A stretch of DNA of 64,000 nt from Macquaria australasica. Lineage: Eukaryota > Chordata > Actinopteri > Centrarchiformes > Percichthyidae. Within the stretch, counting starts at the first letter, position 1, and each line of letters starts with the position of its first letter. Below, one piece after another: positions 33,643 through 45,954 of this stretch. The notes under the pieces are model-generated. The model had not been told where the DNA came from. It was given only the letters and a program-made list of their open reading frames with translations, and did no database searches. The stretch covers positions 62,001 through 126,000 of the forward strand of contig SEMN01000793.1 in assembly GCA_005408345.1 (NCBI GenBank). Reading direction: 5' to 3'. Made by a program: the position numbers and the translations under genes.

Positions 33643-35574
33643 CCGTCAGACTACAGACCGTCAGTCTACAGAGACTACAGACCGTCAGACTACAGAGACT
33701 ACAGACCGTCAGACTACAGACCGTCAGACTACAGAGACTACAGACCGTCAGACTACAGAGACTACAGACCGTGAGACTACAGACCGTCAGACTACAGAGA
33801 CTACAGACCGTCAGACTACAGAGACTACAGACCGTGAGACTACAGACCGTCAGACTACAGAGACTACAGACCGTCAGTCTACAGAGACTACAGACCGTCA
33901 GTCTACAGAGACTACAGACCGTGAGACTACAGACCGTCAGACTACAGAGACTACAGACCGTCAGACTACAGAGACTACAGACCGTGAGACTACAGACCGT
34001 CAGACTACAGAGACTACAGACCGTCAGACTACAGAGACTACAGACCGTGAGACACAGACAGACCGTCAGACTACAGAGACTACTACAGACCGTCAGACTA
34101 CAGAGACTACAGACCGTGAGACTACAGACCGTCAGACTACAGAGACTACAGACCGTCAGACTACAGAGACTACAGACCGTGAGACTACAGACCGTCAGAC
34201 TACAGAGACTACAGACCGTCAGACTACAGAGACTACAGACCGTGAGACTACAGACCGTCAGACTACAGAGACTACAGACCGTCAGACTACAGACTCTGGG
34301 TCAGACAGACTACAGAGACCAGAGACCAGAGACTACAGAGACTACAGAGTGAGACTCAGACTCAGACTACAGAGACTACAGACCGTCAGACTACAGAGAC
34401 TACAGACCCATTACAGACCAGACTACAGACTCAGACTACAGAGACTGACCGTCAGACTACAGAGTCAGACTACAGACCGTCAGACTACAGAGACTACAGA
34501 CCGTGAGACTACAGACTCAGACTACAGAGACTACAGACCGTCAGACTACAGACTACAGACCGTCTACAGACCGTACAGAGACTACAGAGACTACAGACCA
34601 TCAGACTACAGAGACTACAGACCATCAGACTCAGACTACAGAGACTACAGTGAGACTACAGACCTACAGACCGTCAGACTACAGAGACTACAGACCGTCA
34701 GACTACAGACCATCAGACCGTCAGACTACAGAGACTACAGACCGTCAGACTACAGACCGACAGACTGAGACTACAGACCGTCAGACTACAGAGACCTACA
34801 GACCAGACCGTCAGACCATACAGTCAGACCGAGACTACAGACTGACTAGTCAGACCTATCAGACCGTGAGACTACAGACCGACAGACATGACTACAGAGA
34901 CTACAGACCGTCAGAGACTACAGACCGTCAGACTACTACAGACCATACAGACTACAGACTCTATTACAGACTGTCAGACTACAGACCATGAGACTACAGA
35001 CCGTCAGACTACAGAGACTACAGACCGTCAGATTGTCAGACCGTGACCGTGACTACAGACTACAGACCGTCAGACTACAGAGACTACAGACCTACAGACC
35101 GTCAGACTACAGAGACTACAGACCGTCAGATTACAGACCGTGAGACTACAGACCATCAGACTACAGAGACTACAGACCGACAGACTGTCAGACTACAGAC
35201 CGTGAGACTACAGACCGTCAGACTACAGAGACTACAGACCGTCAGATTACAGACCGTGAGACTACAGACCATCAGACTACAGAGACTACAGACCGACAGA
35301 CTGTCAGACTACAGACCGTGAGACTACAGACCGTCAGACTACAGAGACTACAGACCGTCAGATTACAGACCGTGAGACTACAGACCATCAGACTACAGAG
35401 ACTACAGACCGACAGACTGTCAGACTACAGACCGTGAGACTACAGACCGTCAGACTACAGAGACTACAGACCGTCAGATTACAGACCGTGAGACTACAGA
35501 CCGTCAGACTACAGAGACTACAGACCGTCAGACTACAGACCGTGAGACTACAGACCATGAGACTACAGACTGTC
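33643..35574 (+). repeat. Large modular minisatellite with two higher-order regimes
   Basis: About 1.93 kb made of two words, GACTACAGA (9) and CCGTSA (6), combined as a 24-bp unit (9+9+6) and a 15-bp unit (9+6). From 33.7 to 34.3 kb these form a 24+24+15 = 63-bp higher-order repeat (GTGAGAC anchors at 33771, 33834, 33921, 33984, 34047, 34116, 34179, 34242; spacing is 63 except 87 and 69). 34.3-35.0 kb is scrambled. From 35.1 to 35.5 kb a different 116-bp unit takes over. The 432-codon frame through the first part stays open because all modules are multiples of three; it is not a gene. Confidence 0.95.
35127..35490 (+). repeat. 116-bp higher-order repeat within the minisatellite
   Basis: CAGATTACAGACC anchors lie at 35127, 35243, 35359 and 35475, exactly 116 bp apart. 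One unit decomposes as 24+15+15+24+8+15+15, where the 8-bp GACTGTCA module is peculiar to this regime and breaks the multiple-of-three rule. Confidence 0.9.
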
Positions 35575-35765
35575 ATGTCTCATGACTCTATAATCTATAA
35601 CCTGAAGTATTACAGGTGAAGTGTCGTCTCCAAAGTAAAAGTATTCACTGTGTAGTATTAGTTTAGTTTCACTGATGAAACCTCGTATCTCCAGTTTTGG
35701 GGATTTTTTGGGGGGATTTTTTTCAGATCAGCTGAATAAGAAAAGGAAGGAAGGCAGAAAAAGAG

Positions 35766-35800
35766 TCTTCTTCTTCTACTTCTTCTTCTTCTTCTTCTTC
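35766..35800 (+). repeat. (TTC)n microsatellite
   Basis: About eleven TTC units with one TAC interruption. Confidence 0.9.
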
Positions 35801-35841
35801 CACCTCCTGATGAGTCTGAGTGACATCCGAACTCAACATAA

Positions 35842-35861
35842 ACACACACACACACACACAC
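35842..35861 (+). repeat. (CA)n microsatellite
   Basis: Ten CA units. Confidence 0.85.
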
Positions 35862-36386
35862 TCATCCTCTGGGATTGGCTGCCGTCTCTCAGACTCTCCT
35901 TCTTGCGTTGTATTTTTTAACACTCATCCTCTTCCTCTGACTGGCCTGAGTTTCCATCAGTGGATGAAAGATGTCTGACATTCTTCTTCTCTGCTCTCTT
36001 TAAGCGTCTCTCAGCCTGTGTGGTCCGTCTCCGAGGGCGACGTTATGTTGTCGAGAGTCAGACTGAGTCACCTTCGCCGTGTGTGATCAACTGGATCAAC
36101 CTGAACTCTCTGCACCTCATTTAAGACGGCAGAGCTCTTTTCGTTAAGTAGTGATCTGTAATAAAAGACACCGAGCAGCTGCAGACAGAGCAGCAGAAAG
36201 TGCAAAGTTAAACATATTTGTGACGTCACAGATGTTGCTTTCATGCTTTTATTTGTTTCTTAATGATGTTTCTACTGCTGGACTTTCTCAATTACCAATG
36301 CATGCTTCTTGAATTAAATTAGAACATATGTCTAAGAGAAGTAAAATGTAAAACAGCAAAAATCCAAAATATCTCAAAACAGTTTC
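35862..36386. other. No recognisable gene or repeat
   Basis: Unique-looking sequence. Confidence 0.3.
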
Positions 36387-36811
36387 ATGCAGGAAGTACT
36401 CAGATCCTTTACTGAAGTAAAAGTACTAATACCACACTGTATACAAGTAAAGGTCCTGTATTGAAACTGTTACTTGAGTAAAAGTCTGTGAGTATAATCA
36501 GGAAAATGTACTTAAAGTATTAAAAGTAGAAAAATGTTGACTAACTGATTAATGGGCTGATGGTTTCAGCTGTACTTCAATAAAATGTATAACTAAACAT
36601 TATATTTTATAAACTCTTTATATGTTTTGATGTATTTATGCATTAATTTGTAAAGTAACTGCAGCTGTCAGATAAATGTAGTGCTGTAAAAAATGTGTGG
36701 TGGAGTAGAAGCAGGAAGAGGCATAAAACAAAATATATGTAAAGTACAAGTACCTGACATTTGTACTTGAGTACAGTACTAGAGTAAATGTACTCGGTTA
36801 CTTTCCCCCTG
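36387..36811 (-). mobile_element. Family A (hAT-like MITE), near full-length copy
   Basis: GCAGGAAGTACTCAGATCCT opens the reversed 3' end and GTACTCGGTTACTTTCCCCC plus TG closes the reversed 5' end. The middle keeps TACTAATACCACACTGTATA, AGTGCTGTAAAAAATGTGTG and AAGTACAAGTACCTGACATT. Confidence 0.8.
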
Positions 36812-37474
36812 ATGAAAACACAATGCAGAGGCTTCCCGCCCTCTGCAGGCCTCTGTTGTGGTGACGATGTGTGGACTCAGCAGGGTGAAGCGAAGTGAGG
36901 ACTCGTGTGGAAAAAGGAGGTAAGATGCTGGAGGGGCGCGAGGCATGAATACACTTTTGAGAGGTTTTCATAATGGCTGCAGTGATTCAGAGCTAAATTA
37001 AGCTCAGGGAAGCCGGCTCCAGCTTCAGGGCGGGGCTTGTATTCTCATAAGTGGTATTATTTAGCTGGTGATGTCAGTAAATTGGCGAGTCGCTGGTGGC
37101 CTCGCTGTTCCAAACTGACATAGGAGAACAGTAAATACATTGATGCATGCAGCCTCACAGAGCGGCTCAGAGAGCCAAGAGCTGCACTCACAATCTCTGA
37201 ATCACATCCCAGAACATCACAGCACACTTTCACATTTCTACTGGTTCAGCTCTGCAGCATCTCCCTGCATCTGTGGGGGAAGATCTGCTGAAGAAAAGCT
37301 GGCGTTAAAGCTGATCTCTTCCTCCAGATCAGTGGCTCACAATCACAGAGCGACCTTTTTACTTGTTTTATTTGAATAAGTTTTAGACGCCTGAGGAGGT
37401 AAAGTTATCCAGCAAAGCAAAGGTTAACGGGAACACAAAATAAACTGTTACCTTCAAGTTGCCATTAAGCCATT
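36812..37474. other. No recognisable gene or repeat
   Basis: Unique-looking sequence; 36930-37120 is balanced in composition. A 79-codon frame at 37140 shows no domain. Confidence 0.3.
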
Positions 37475-37615
37475 CAGGCCTCGTCCACACATAAACAGAT
37501 ATTTCTGAATATTTCCCTCTACATGTTGGCCTCTCGTCCACACGCAAACAGTTTTATAATGGCAGTGGCGGACTACCGGTTTGTTTACGTTTGGTTAGCA
37601 CTGCTAGGTCTGATC

Positions 37616-38107
37616 CTGCGTTCCAGATCAACTCGGAACTCAAACATTTCCTACCTCCTACTAGAAAAAGTTCACTGGAACGCCGCTCAAAGTCCTACAT
37701 GTGAACTCGGGGTGAATCCATCCTCCCCGACTCCATGAAGAAGCAGCTGTCTGACGTCACACAGCAACGGCAGCACCATGGAGGCGTTCACTGTAAATCT
37801 AATCATGTCATTTATTTCAGTCAGTAGGATGTAGACTACAGTATTGTATTAGGATAGTGAACGGACTATTTAGATACGTTTCCAAGTATAAAAGTGCCGT
37901 AAAATAAAATGTATAATGGCGTCTATTGTCCCCTGCTTCATTTTTCCTCCTCTGTTTAGTTTATATATGCAGGAGGCTGCGCTGCAGAGAGTTCAGCTGT
38001 GTTTGTCTCGGTCAGCCATGTCTTTTGTTTATGTTTGGAACACTCAGAGGACGAAGTCGGAAATTTCAACTGGAAAATTCTGACCTCCGACTTTGACTTG
38101 AATGCAG
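37616..38107. mobile_element. Nested 492-bp MITE with ~26-bp inverted termini
   Basis: The left terminus CTGCGTTCCAGATCAACTCG (37616 on) and the right terminus read in reverse, CTGCATTCAAGTCAAAGTCG, both continue GGA.. and later show TTTCC/TTTCCGAC words. It lies wholly inside the 37475-38315 element and is therefore younger. Confidence 0.6.
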
Positions 38108-38257
38108 CATAATTTAAGTTTTAAGTTTACAACTTAACTTCTTCTCTGGTATTTGACGTATTGTTGACGTAAACTTTATCGCCACCTACTGGTCCAGCTT
38201 GATTTTTTGAGCATTATTTTGTAAAATGAAGGTTGTGTGGACAAAATGTTTTTTGAT

Positions 38258-38269
38258 GGGGGGGGGGGG
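38258..38269 (+). repeat. Poly-G run
   Basis: Twelve consecutive G inside the outer MITE. Confidence 0.85.
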
Positions 38270-38323
38270 TAATATCCGTTTTCAAAAACATCTGTATATG
38301 TGTAGACAAGACCCAAGTCCATT

Positions 38324-39171
38324 GCGACCACTTACAATTGAGATTGTTGTTGATTGATGTTCATTTCTACATAAACAGTTTCGATTTAGGACCCTTAAAT
38401 GTGTTTCTTAAAGAGATGTTTCTGTGATAAACTAAACTCAGGTGTCAGTTTTCCGTTCAGTAGTTTGTAGTTTTATTTCTAAGTCTAGAGCTCTGTGTGT
38501 ATTATAAGATGACTAACTAGACTCACTGCAGCCTTCTTCTCCAGCTGTCGTATTCACGCAGAGGTCAGGTAAGTTAAGAGGTTCAGTTTGTGTTTCTTTG
38601 GTGGAGGTCACACCCAGCCGTCCAATCACTGGACAGCAGCCATGTCGGCCTCTTCGCAGGTGTACGGAGCTCCTCTCAGCACAATCTTTTGTTCTGTTGG
38701 CCGTCGATGCCTCTTAAACATTTCACCAACGTGTTTCTGAGCCACGGAGAAGCTGCTGCCAGGGAAAATGTAAAAGTAGGTCATATGTGGAGGTTCTCAG
38801 ATTCAGTTTCATTGTTTGTATTTCTTGTTTCCTCCGGAGCCTTTCAGTCAGTCAGCGGGCTGAGATCAGTGGGACGTCAGGATGAGGAGCTCAGGGAAAC
38901 CTGCCAGGTGAGATCGACCCTGGTCACATGCCAAAGGTCAAAGAGGCCACTCAGAGAGTTCCAACAACGCAACACCGAAGTCTGGCTCACTCGCTCTTCA
39001 GCTCAGAACAAACAAGTTAACTTCCAACTTGAGAGTCTCTCTGAGTCGGAAGTTTACCTGGTTCTTACACACAAACTGCACATGCACCATACAGAAGCAG
39101 GATTTTGGATTCACTTCCGTTGACTTGTTCCTCTTTAAGAGTCAAAATTCGTTTGTGAATCTAACATCACT
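38324..39171. other. Gene-free stretch holding a 177-codon frame
   Basis: A plus-strand frame (38590-39123) is the longest outside tandem repeats. Its translation shows no domain, and codon composition looks ordinary for random sequence. An exon-like segment inside it is listed separately. Confidence 0.35.
38848..38907 (+). other. Exon-like 60-bp segment, unrecognised product
   Basis: An acceptor-like tract (TTTCCTCCGGAGCCTTTCAG, ending at 38847) and a donor-like CAG|GTGAGAT (from 38905) bracket exactly 60 bases, which read SVSGLRSVGRQDEELRETCQ in the surrounding open frame. Phase is 0 on both sides. I do not recognise the peptide. Splice-like pairs of this quality also arise by chance in a window of this size, so confidence is low. 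Confidence 0.12.
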
Positions 39172-39196
39172 ACCGAGTACTTCTTCCACCACTGAT
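39172..39196 (+). repeat. Family A solo 3' terminus
   Basis: CCGAGTACTTCTTCCACCAC then TG is the family A 3' end with no body upstream. Confidence 0.6.
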
Positions 39197-42100
39197 AGAT
39201 GTGCATAATTTATTAAAAATTGAGGTCAGTTGTTGAACCATAACCATGATGATTCTCCACCTATAAGCAGGTGTTTAGGTCGCCTAACCATTTCCAAAGC
39301 AGTTCAATCTTCTATCTAAAACGAGCTCTAAACAAAACCTTTACTAATTATTCTAATATTGTTTCCTGTCATTGCGATCTATAGTTTTATTTCCATGTCT
39401 TTTCTGTTGCTAATTCTCTCAGTAACAGAGCAGGAGTTTTGTATAGAAATCATGATGACAGGCTTTAAACACTTGTTGAAATTGATTTAAATAAACAAGT
39501 CGTGTTGGTTTTCAGGATTGAAAGAAGAAAGAAGGTGTGAGAAGTCGTGTAAATAAAAAAAACAAATCAACACAACTTTTAAAAGTCTTTTTTTTTTGTG
39601 ACATTAACACAATGTGGTAGGTATTTTTCATTTTTAAAACACCAAAATACTAAAACTACGCTGGGAGAGATGTATAGAAAGGTAGAGCCTCAGAGGGAAA
39701 AGTCAGTCTTGGCCACGGTGCACATGAACATGAAATTGGATTATAGTTGAAAACCTTTAGCCAATATTTTTCCTTTCTGGTAAATTACCCTCAGCCGCTG
39801 CAGAGTTCAACAACCAGATCTCAGATAAGGCCACAGAGTGATGCTGAACAACACTTTTGGGGAATTTGAGGCACCGGCTTTCTGATTCCTCCACAAGTGT
39901 GTCTTTGAGTCCAAACTGTATGGGAACCATTACAGAGAAACGTATACAGAGTAAATATATAGAGCAGAGTGTAAATTGTCAGCTGGCTGCAGCTCTAAGT
40001 AATCAGACGGGAACTTTGGGGCTGATGTGACCCGATACCTGCGTAATTTAGCTCTTCTTTGTGTGTAATAATCCATTTCACGGTTTATGTTTTAAGTGGA
40101 GAATTAAGTAATTCTTTGCTTTCTTGCTGCACTGACTGTTTGTTCAGCAGGTCTGGGGTCAGCGCTCTGCTGCGTGTGGTCATTTTCTCCAGAGTTTATA
40201 ATACTCCCCGTATAAATCGCTCTTTGAAGCCTCCTTTTCCTTCCACAGAGGAACATTTCTCTGTATCCGGTTTATGAAGCAGCTCTCCGGCTTCTTTTGA
40301 ACAAACCCCCCCCTCCCCCTTTTTTTTTCAGACCAGGATTGGAGCGAGATCCCTACTTGTGTCATGTAAACTTGGACATTCCCTGGGAGGCTGTCAGAGG
40401 AGGAAGAGGGAGTCAGCCTTTTCCACGAAGGCCAAGGCAAACATTTCCTTTATTGAGGAACAGTATCTGCTGATGTGAGTTCTGTTAGTTGCTCTCCTAT
40501 AAAGAGCCACTGTCTGAATCAAAGAGGTATTGATGCAGGAACTCAAACCGCCGGCTTGGAGGAGTTCGGTCTTTTGTGCTGCTCATAATTAATCATTTAA
40601 ATGCATAAAATGGGAAACCCCCCAAACTTTATACTGGAGAGAGTTTACAGCTAAAAGGAAGAATGTTGTTTGGTTTCAGATCCAAACCTTCCACATACTG
40701 AACTAAAGGAAAGTTCAGTCTTTTTACAGCCTGGATCTTATTTTGTAGCTTTGGCCGTCTTTCTTAATGGTGTTGATAACATTTTACTTACCAGCGTTAT
40801 TGCTGAGATCTCAGGGCATTAATATGATTTACTTTTCAGTAGCTTGCATGGAGCAACAGCTTAAAGGATGATTTTCTTTCACAGTGTTTGTTTTGATGTC
40901 TCAATATGAGATATGACCCCTCGAGTCCACAGAAACATTTCATCCAGAGTATCTGGCAGCTGGAACGTCTGCATCAAAACCTTCGCCTTATTAATGAGAG
41001 ATGCATTTAAACACCTATTCTGACTTTATGGGATGGATGGTTGAAAAGATTCCCATGTTTAAAACTTGCGAGGGTTCACTTCACCCGACAACTCCAGACC
41101 ATTGTATGATTGCAAATTTGGCCATGTGAGGGTTACAAATACTGTTAATTGACGTTATCGCACTATATTTGTTAAAGTTGGGTTTAAGTTCTTTAAATTA
41201 CAGACTTTGGCTGACGTGAGGCGTCCATGTTTGTTTGGTTATTAAAGGTTTATTAAGTCGGAAAATATCTGAACTTTGTCAGTCATAATTACAACATGGA
41301 TGTTGACATGAACACCGTATTTACAAGTTGGAAACAGGTAATTACGTTAACTCTGATATGATGTGAGAAACAAAGCTATCTTTACCTGTACCCAAGGCTA
41401 ACTAGCTAACGAGCTCCGGTCTGTCCTCAAACAGCACAGGACTGTGGCTTCATTCACTAGCTAGGTTTGGGTTGCACAAGCCTGCGGCCGCGTCACGCTA
41501 ATACTCCATCAGCGCTAAAGCTCGCTCAGTCAACATTATCACTCCTGATAATTTGTCTCTTTCTGTTAGTGTACCAGGTAATGGATAGATCACCTGTGCA
41601 CCTGCAGGAGCAAAACTTTGTGCAAAGACAACCCCAGGTCTACTCTGCATGTGTTGGGCTGCAACATCCCCATTTAGCAACGTTTAGCCCGTGAACATCT
41701 AGGGCTTATGGGAAATGGTGTTTGTTAAAGGCTGCTAAAAAACATTAATATTGAATAACGGTATTAGATCATTTTTTTAAAAACTACCGTCCTTATCTAA
41801 ACATAAGAAGCGAGCCACACGACATACTGTTAAGTTAGAATCTGTTCCAAGGCTGGATGTTTAGTTATTAGCTTTGTTACGAAGATCAACGGGATTCTGA
41901 ATGAAGGTTTTCTTACTTCTGGAACAGAACCTGGAACTTCTGGTTTCAGTTCGGCTCTCTGTTTAGTTTTTGTATCAATACCTTTCCCTCCTGCTCACAC
42001 AGCATGATTGATTTATTCAAAGTATATCCATTGTGAGGAAAACATACATCATTTTGCATCTTTGGACTTGGGGAGGAGATTGACTCATTCCAAGTAAAGT

Positions 42101-44337
42101 CAGGAGTCACTGGCGTTAAAGTCAAAGTCGAGTCTTGTTTTACTTTGTTGAATCTAAAGTCACCAGATTCTTGAGTCTAAGACCTCGGACAAGTACACGA
42201 TGTAAATCTGTGGGTCATCGTGAGTGGGAACAGGGCGAAGACTAGGACATGTTTTAACATGAAAACCTCTCCTCTTTTTAAAATCCTTCCATCTTAAAGC
42301 GTTAGCAGAGTCTCAGCTGTGTCATCAGTTTCTCCTAAAGCTCCCTCTCTCATTCTCTCCGCTCAGCTCTGTTTCACTGTCAGACCCGATCGAAGCACCT
42401 GGAACCGCTTCAAGGACTCCAGGGTGGTTCTCCAAAACCAATAAACAAACCAGTTCTTAGGTGAGCAGTCCAAGTGTTCATCAATCTGATAGGTTAAGGA
42501 CATCTTACCCTGCGGTCCACGCCCAGATCATCTCTGAGCGGGCCGCTCAGCTGCCCTCTGGGCTTTCCTTTGGACCTGCAGATCCTCAACAGATCGTCCA
42601 AATTGGCCTCATTTAAACAGCAGAGAGGCACAAAACACTGACATCACTGCTTATTTCCCAAACATGTTGGCAAATTAGATAAACTTTAAGAAACAAATTG
42701 TCAGAGTCTCTGAGGAGTTCTGTTGAGGAAAATGCCAATTTCAGTGCTCACTGCAGCTTAGACGCATGTGTTTACTAAGATATGTAGCTAGAGAGCTCCA
42801 CAATATGGCACTATTAAAGGATTAAGGTTTTTCCACACCAAGTCTAAATTTACATGCAATATATTCACACCGAGCAGGTAGTTAAATCCTTGTGTTTCTG
42901 TTGCTTCTCACAGCCAGGATTTTTTAGAAATGCTGAGGTCATGAGTTTTAATTCCCCAGCACCCCACCCACCTAAAAACATTTCATTATTTCATTCAACT
43001 ATTCAATCAAATTCTTCCCTACATTATGGTCTAAATGTTCTTTAAAGCTTTATCTAAAGTGCTGTATGCAATTCTTGTGGAGAATATTAAACCCCTTTAA
43101 ATGTATTTATTTATTCCCTAAAAAACGGCTACATTTTAAGATATTTTTAGCCCGTACAAATATCAGAATCAACCTTGAAAAACTCAACATGTGTAACTGA
43201 ACCACGTAAACTTCGACCTGCGTGGATAAAACTCCTAAATCTCCAGAAATATTACTGAAGACATGATCTGTATGTCAGTAATGGAGATAAACTTTGGAAG
43301 TTGTGTTTGCTGTTGTTGATATGTTATGTTTGTTGAGGTTCCCTCCAGCATTTCAAGAGTTTTTATCATCACATCTAAATAGCAACTATAAAAACCCGGA
43401 GACAACAAATATGACATCAGGATCGTTTCATTTTAAATATTCAAGCATATTCCTAACCTTGAAAACATAACAGTTAAAATTAAGCATTTTCCAAATTTTC
43501 AAGACTTTGTACAAATACTGTGTATATATAGACATATACATACATTCTTTTTCTCTTTGTTTGTTGGTTGTTATTGTTCCTGATATATAATAAAGTTTGG
43601 ATGTGCCGTGGAACGGCTTTAAGCACAAAGAAAATGCATTTATTATTAAAAAAAACTAATGTTTTTACAGTGTAGTAACTGTATACTTCCAACTGCCTAG
43701 TTTAAATGTGACATTAGTTTAGCTGCTCTGGATGTACATTGGCTGTTTTCCTTCTTCTGGCTCATTTAAACAAACCTGGGGTTTTAGCATCAGCAGCGAG
43801 TCCTCAGACCTCAAATCCACTACATTACCTCTCGTTTCTAATTGAGCATCTGTATTAAAGCCACATGCTGTTCAGCCAAACCTGATGTTGAGAAGCCCTT
43901 TTTCGCCTCCGCCAGTCAGCTGGCTGCTCACTTATGCAAATCTGAGAAGCTGACAGGCATTCCTGAGCATCAAATACCCCGAAAAATAACTCTGCCCGGA
44001 CATAAAGTGATAGAATAACTGAGCTGCATTTTTACAGTGTGAGGGTAGAGTCTGGGAGATGGACTGTGGAGGCACAGACACACAGTGGTTTTGGGTAGAA
44101 AATGATTTTACATTGCTGGTTAACCACAGCATGAATACTGCACATGTATAATTTACTCAGGGCAAACACAACTGAGTTTTACAGCATGTATTCCTGACGG
44201 GGAAGTAACCGCCGGGTGAATTACTGGAGGCAGCGACGACTCGATGTGACGGATGATGACAGTGTCAGAGCGCTAACACTCAGCTAGCTGTAATGAGCTG
44301 TGGACTGACAGGGAGATGCTGGACCGCTGATTTAGGT
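39197..44337. other. Repeat-poor 5.1-kb stretch, no gene recognised
   Basis: Apart from poly-T at 39588, poly-C/T near 40306-40328 and AT-rich patches, I find none of the families that populate the rest of the window. Frames are short (60-86 codons) and domain-free. A POU-type octamer ATGCAAAT lies at 43934-43941. This could hold regulatory DNA or exons I cannot recognise. Confidence 0.35.
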
Positions 44338-44595
44338 CAGGGGTTCCCAATCTGGGAGTCGGAACCCCCTCGAAGGGGTCCCAAAGAGAGATCAGAGGGG
44401 TCACAAGATGATTTACTGATTAAATATATTTAAGATCTGCCCCAGACATGTTTTAAGACACAAAAAACCCTCTGCTCCGAATAATACTTTGTGCCTGATA
44501 CGGTTTTATCACAAAAAAGTTAAATTACATTGTTAAAAAACTTAAAATGGCATTATTTTAAAGGATCACAAGCCAAAAAGGTTGGGAACCACTGT
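44338..44595. mobile_element. 258-bp hAT MITE, CAGGGGTTCCCAA termini
   Basis: The left end CAGGGGTTCCCAATCTGGG and the right end read in reverse, CAGTGGTTCCCAACCTTTT, form the hallmark inverted termini of a large hAT group in vertebrates. The interior (GGGTCCCAAAGAGAGATCAG) also fits that group. The flanking 8-mers do not match. Confidence 0.85.
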
Positions 44596-44680
44596 AATTC
44601 TACTAGGTATAATTTTGAGGCATATTATGCTTCCACCCCACTACATTTTACCGCAATTTAGGAGTTAATTAATGGATAAA

Positions 44681-44924
44681 TTAATATATTGGGGGGTTTT
44701 CTACTGATTATCTGTGCAGTTTGAGGTGATTTTTTGGGGGTTAAAAAAACTACCAAATGGCATGAAAGCTATCCCTGAATTTTTGTCCTAGTTAAGGTGT
44801 GAATTAAGGGATGGCTTTTGTTATTTTGTCAATTCAAATGGATTTATTCCAATTCTTAGACCAAGTCTTAAACCATACAGATAATTAAAGAAATACACTT
44901 TATATAAATACTTTAATAAATTAC
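44681..44924. repeat. Family E fold-back element, copy 2
   Basis: The left arm TTAATATATTGGGGGGTTTT then CTACTGATTATCTGTGCAGT pairs with the right arm (44861-44924), whose reverse strand reads GTAATTTATTAAAGTATTT, has a short insertion, and continues TTTAATTATCTGTATGGTTT. Arm words match those of copy 1 at 457-801. Confidence 0.5.
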
Positions 44925-45954
44925 AGTAAATCCCCACGACAAATACATTGATTACATCACTATTAATGGATAATTAATGGCAATTTAAGGTAAAGAAAAA
45001 AAGGCATTCGGTGTCCTAGTATTAGTTGTTGCAGCTGATGTAATGTTGCATCAATAATGTGTAATATTATTTATTGATGGTAAAGGGCGACACAAACAGT
45101 CAGTCAGAGTTATTCTGGACTGATGATTCATCCCTCCGGTTGTTTTGGTCGCTCTGTGAGACGAGCAGCCGCCCGCCTTCGTACGAAGATGATCAGGTCA
45201 TTTTAAATGTCACCCTGCTGGCCTCCTTCGTACGGACTAACTGAGTCTGTCAGCATCGTGGTGCCGCTGTTTGAAAAGGGCACAATCCTCAGACCCGACA
45301 CACACTGCTCTTACATTACACACAGGTCCTTCTTCATTAAATACTGAATCCGTCAAACACGAAACAACCTGCCAGTTCGATTTTTACATGTCATTTTGTA
45401 CAAGTTCAGACTTTGGCACTAACACCAGGAGAAAGGTCAGGGGATCAGAAAATGTTATCAACATCTGGCCAGTTGTTGAAAATTGAATACATACAGTCTG
45501 ATACTCTGATACTAAACTACAGCACCTGCACGCACGGACAAAGTCACTATTAGCTTAATTTGTGTTTCGAGTCCTATGGAAGTCGGCCATTTTGAATTTT
45601 TCAACAGAGTATTGTAGTTAGTATAGTACGAAAATAATTCATGCTTTTAAACATTTATCTTATACATTATAAAGCATCCTTATAACTGACATCCAGATCA
45701 AGATTTTTTAGCCCTGATCCTGATAAGAGTTCTTTAATATTGATTATCAGCCAATACTGAGTCCGATCTGATACTTTTATTTACCTTCATTCTGATGAAA
45801 TATGTTTCTGACACACTGAAACAACAGCTGTAGCTACTAAATGTGACGCACCTTATTACCAAATACTGAAGGGCCTGGTTCAGTACTATTAAATGAAATT
45901 ATTGATCTGATATGGCTGAAGGTTTAACTGGACGTGTCGTCATGAGAAGCTTGT
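44925..45954. other. No recognisable gene or repeat
   Basis: AT-rich, unique-looking sequence. Confidence 0.3.

Larger units (their letters stand above)
37475..38315. mobile_element. 841-bp MITE, hAT-like, with a nested element
   Basis: The left end CAGGCCTCGTCCACACATAA (37475 on) and the right end read in reverse, TGGGTCTTGTCTACACATAT, continue to match through ACAGATNTTTNTGAA, about 35 bases. The flanking octamers AAGCCATT (37467-37474) and AGTCCATT (38316-38323) agree at six of eight positions, consistent with a decayed 8-bp target duplication and hence a hAT origin. No transposase remains. Much of its length is the inserted element at 37616-38107. Confidence 0.7.

Noticed and set aside
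33470..34768. 432-codon open frame rich in TTDRQTTET repeats
   Set aside because: It follows entirely from tandem modules whose lengths are multiples of three. The frame is lost as soon as the 8-bp module and other indels appear, and no start, signal or splice context supports a gene.
33643..35574. Resemblance to a CRISPR array (regular repeats of similar length)
   Set aside because: There are no unique spacers; every segment is a variant of the same two words. The surroundings are vertebrate, with no cas genes.
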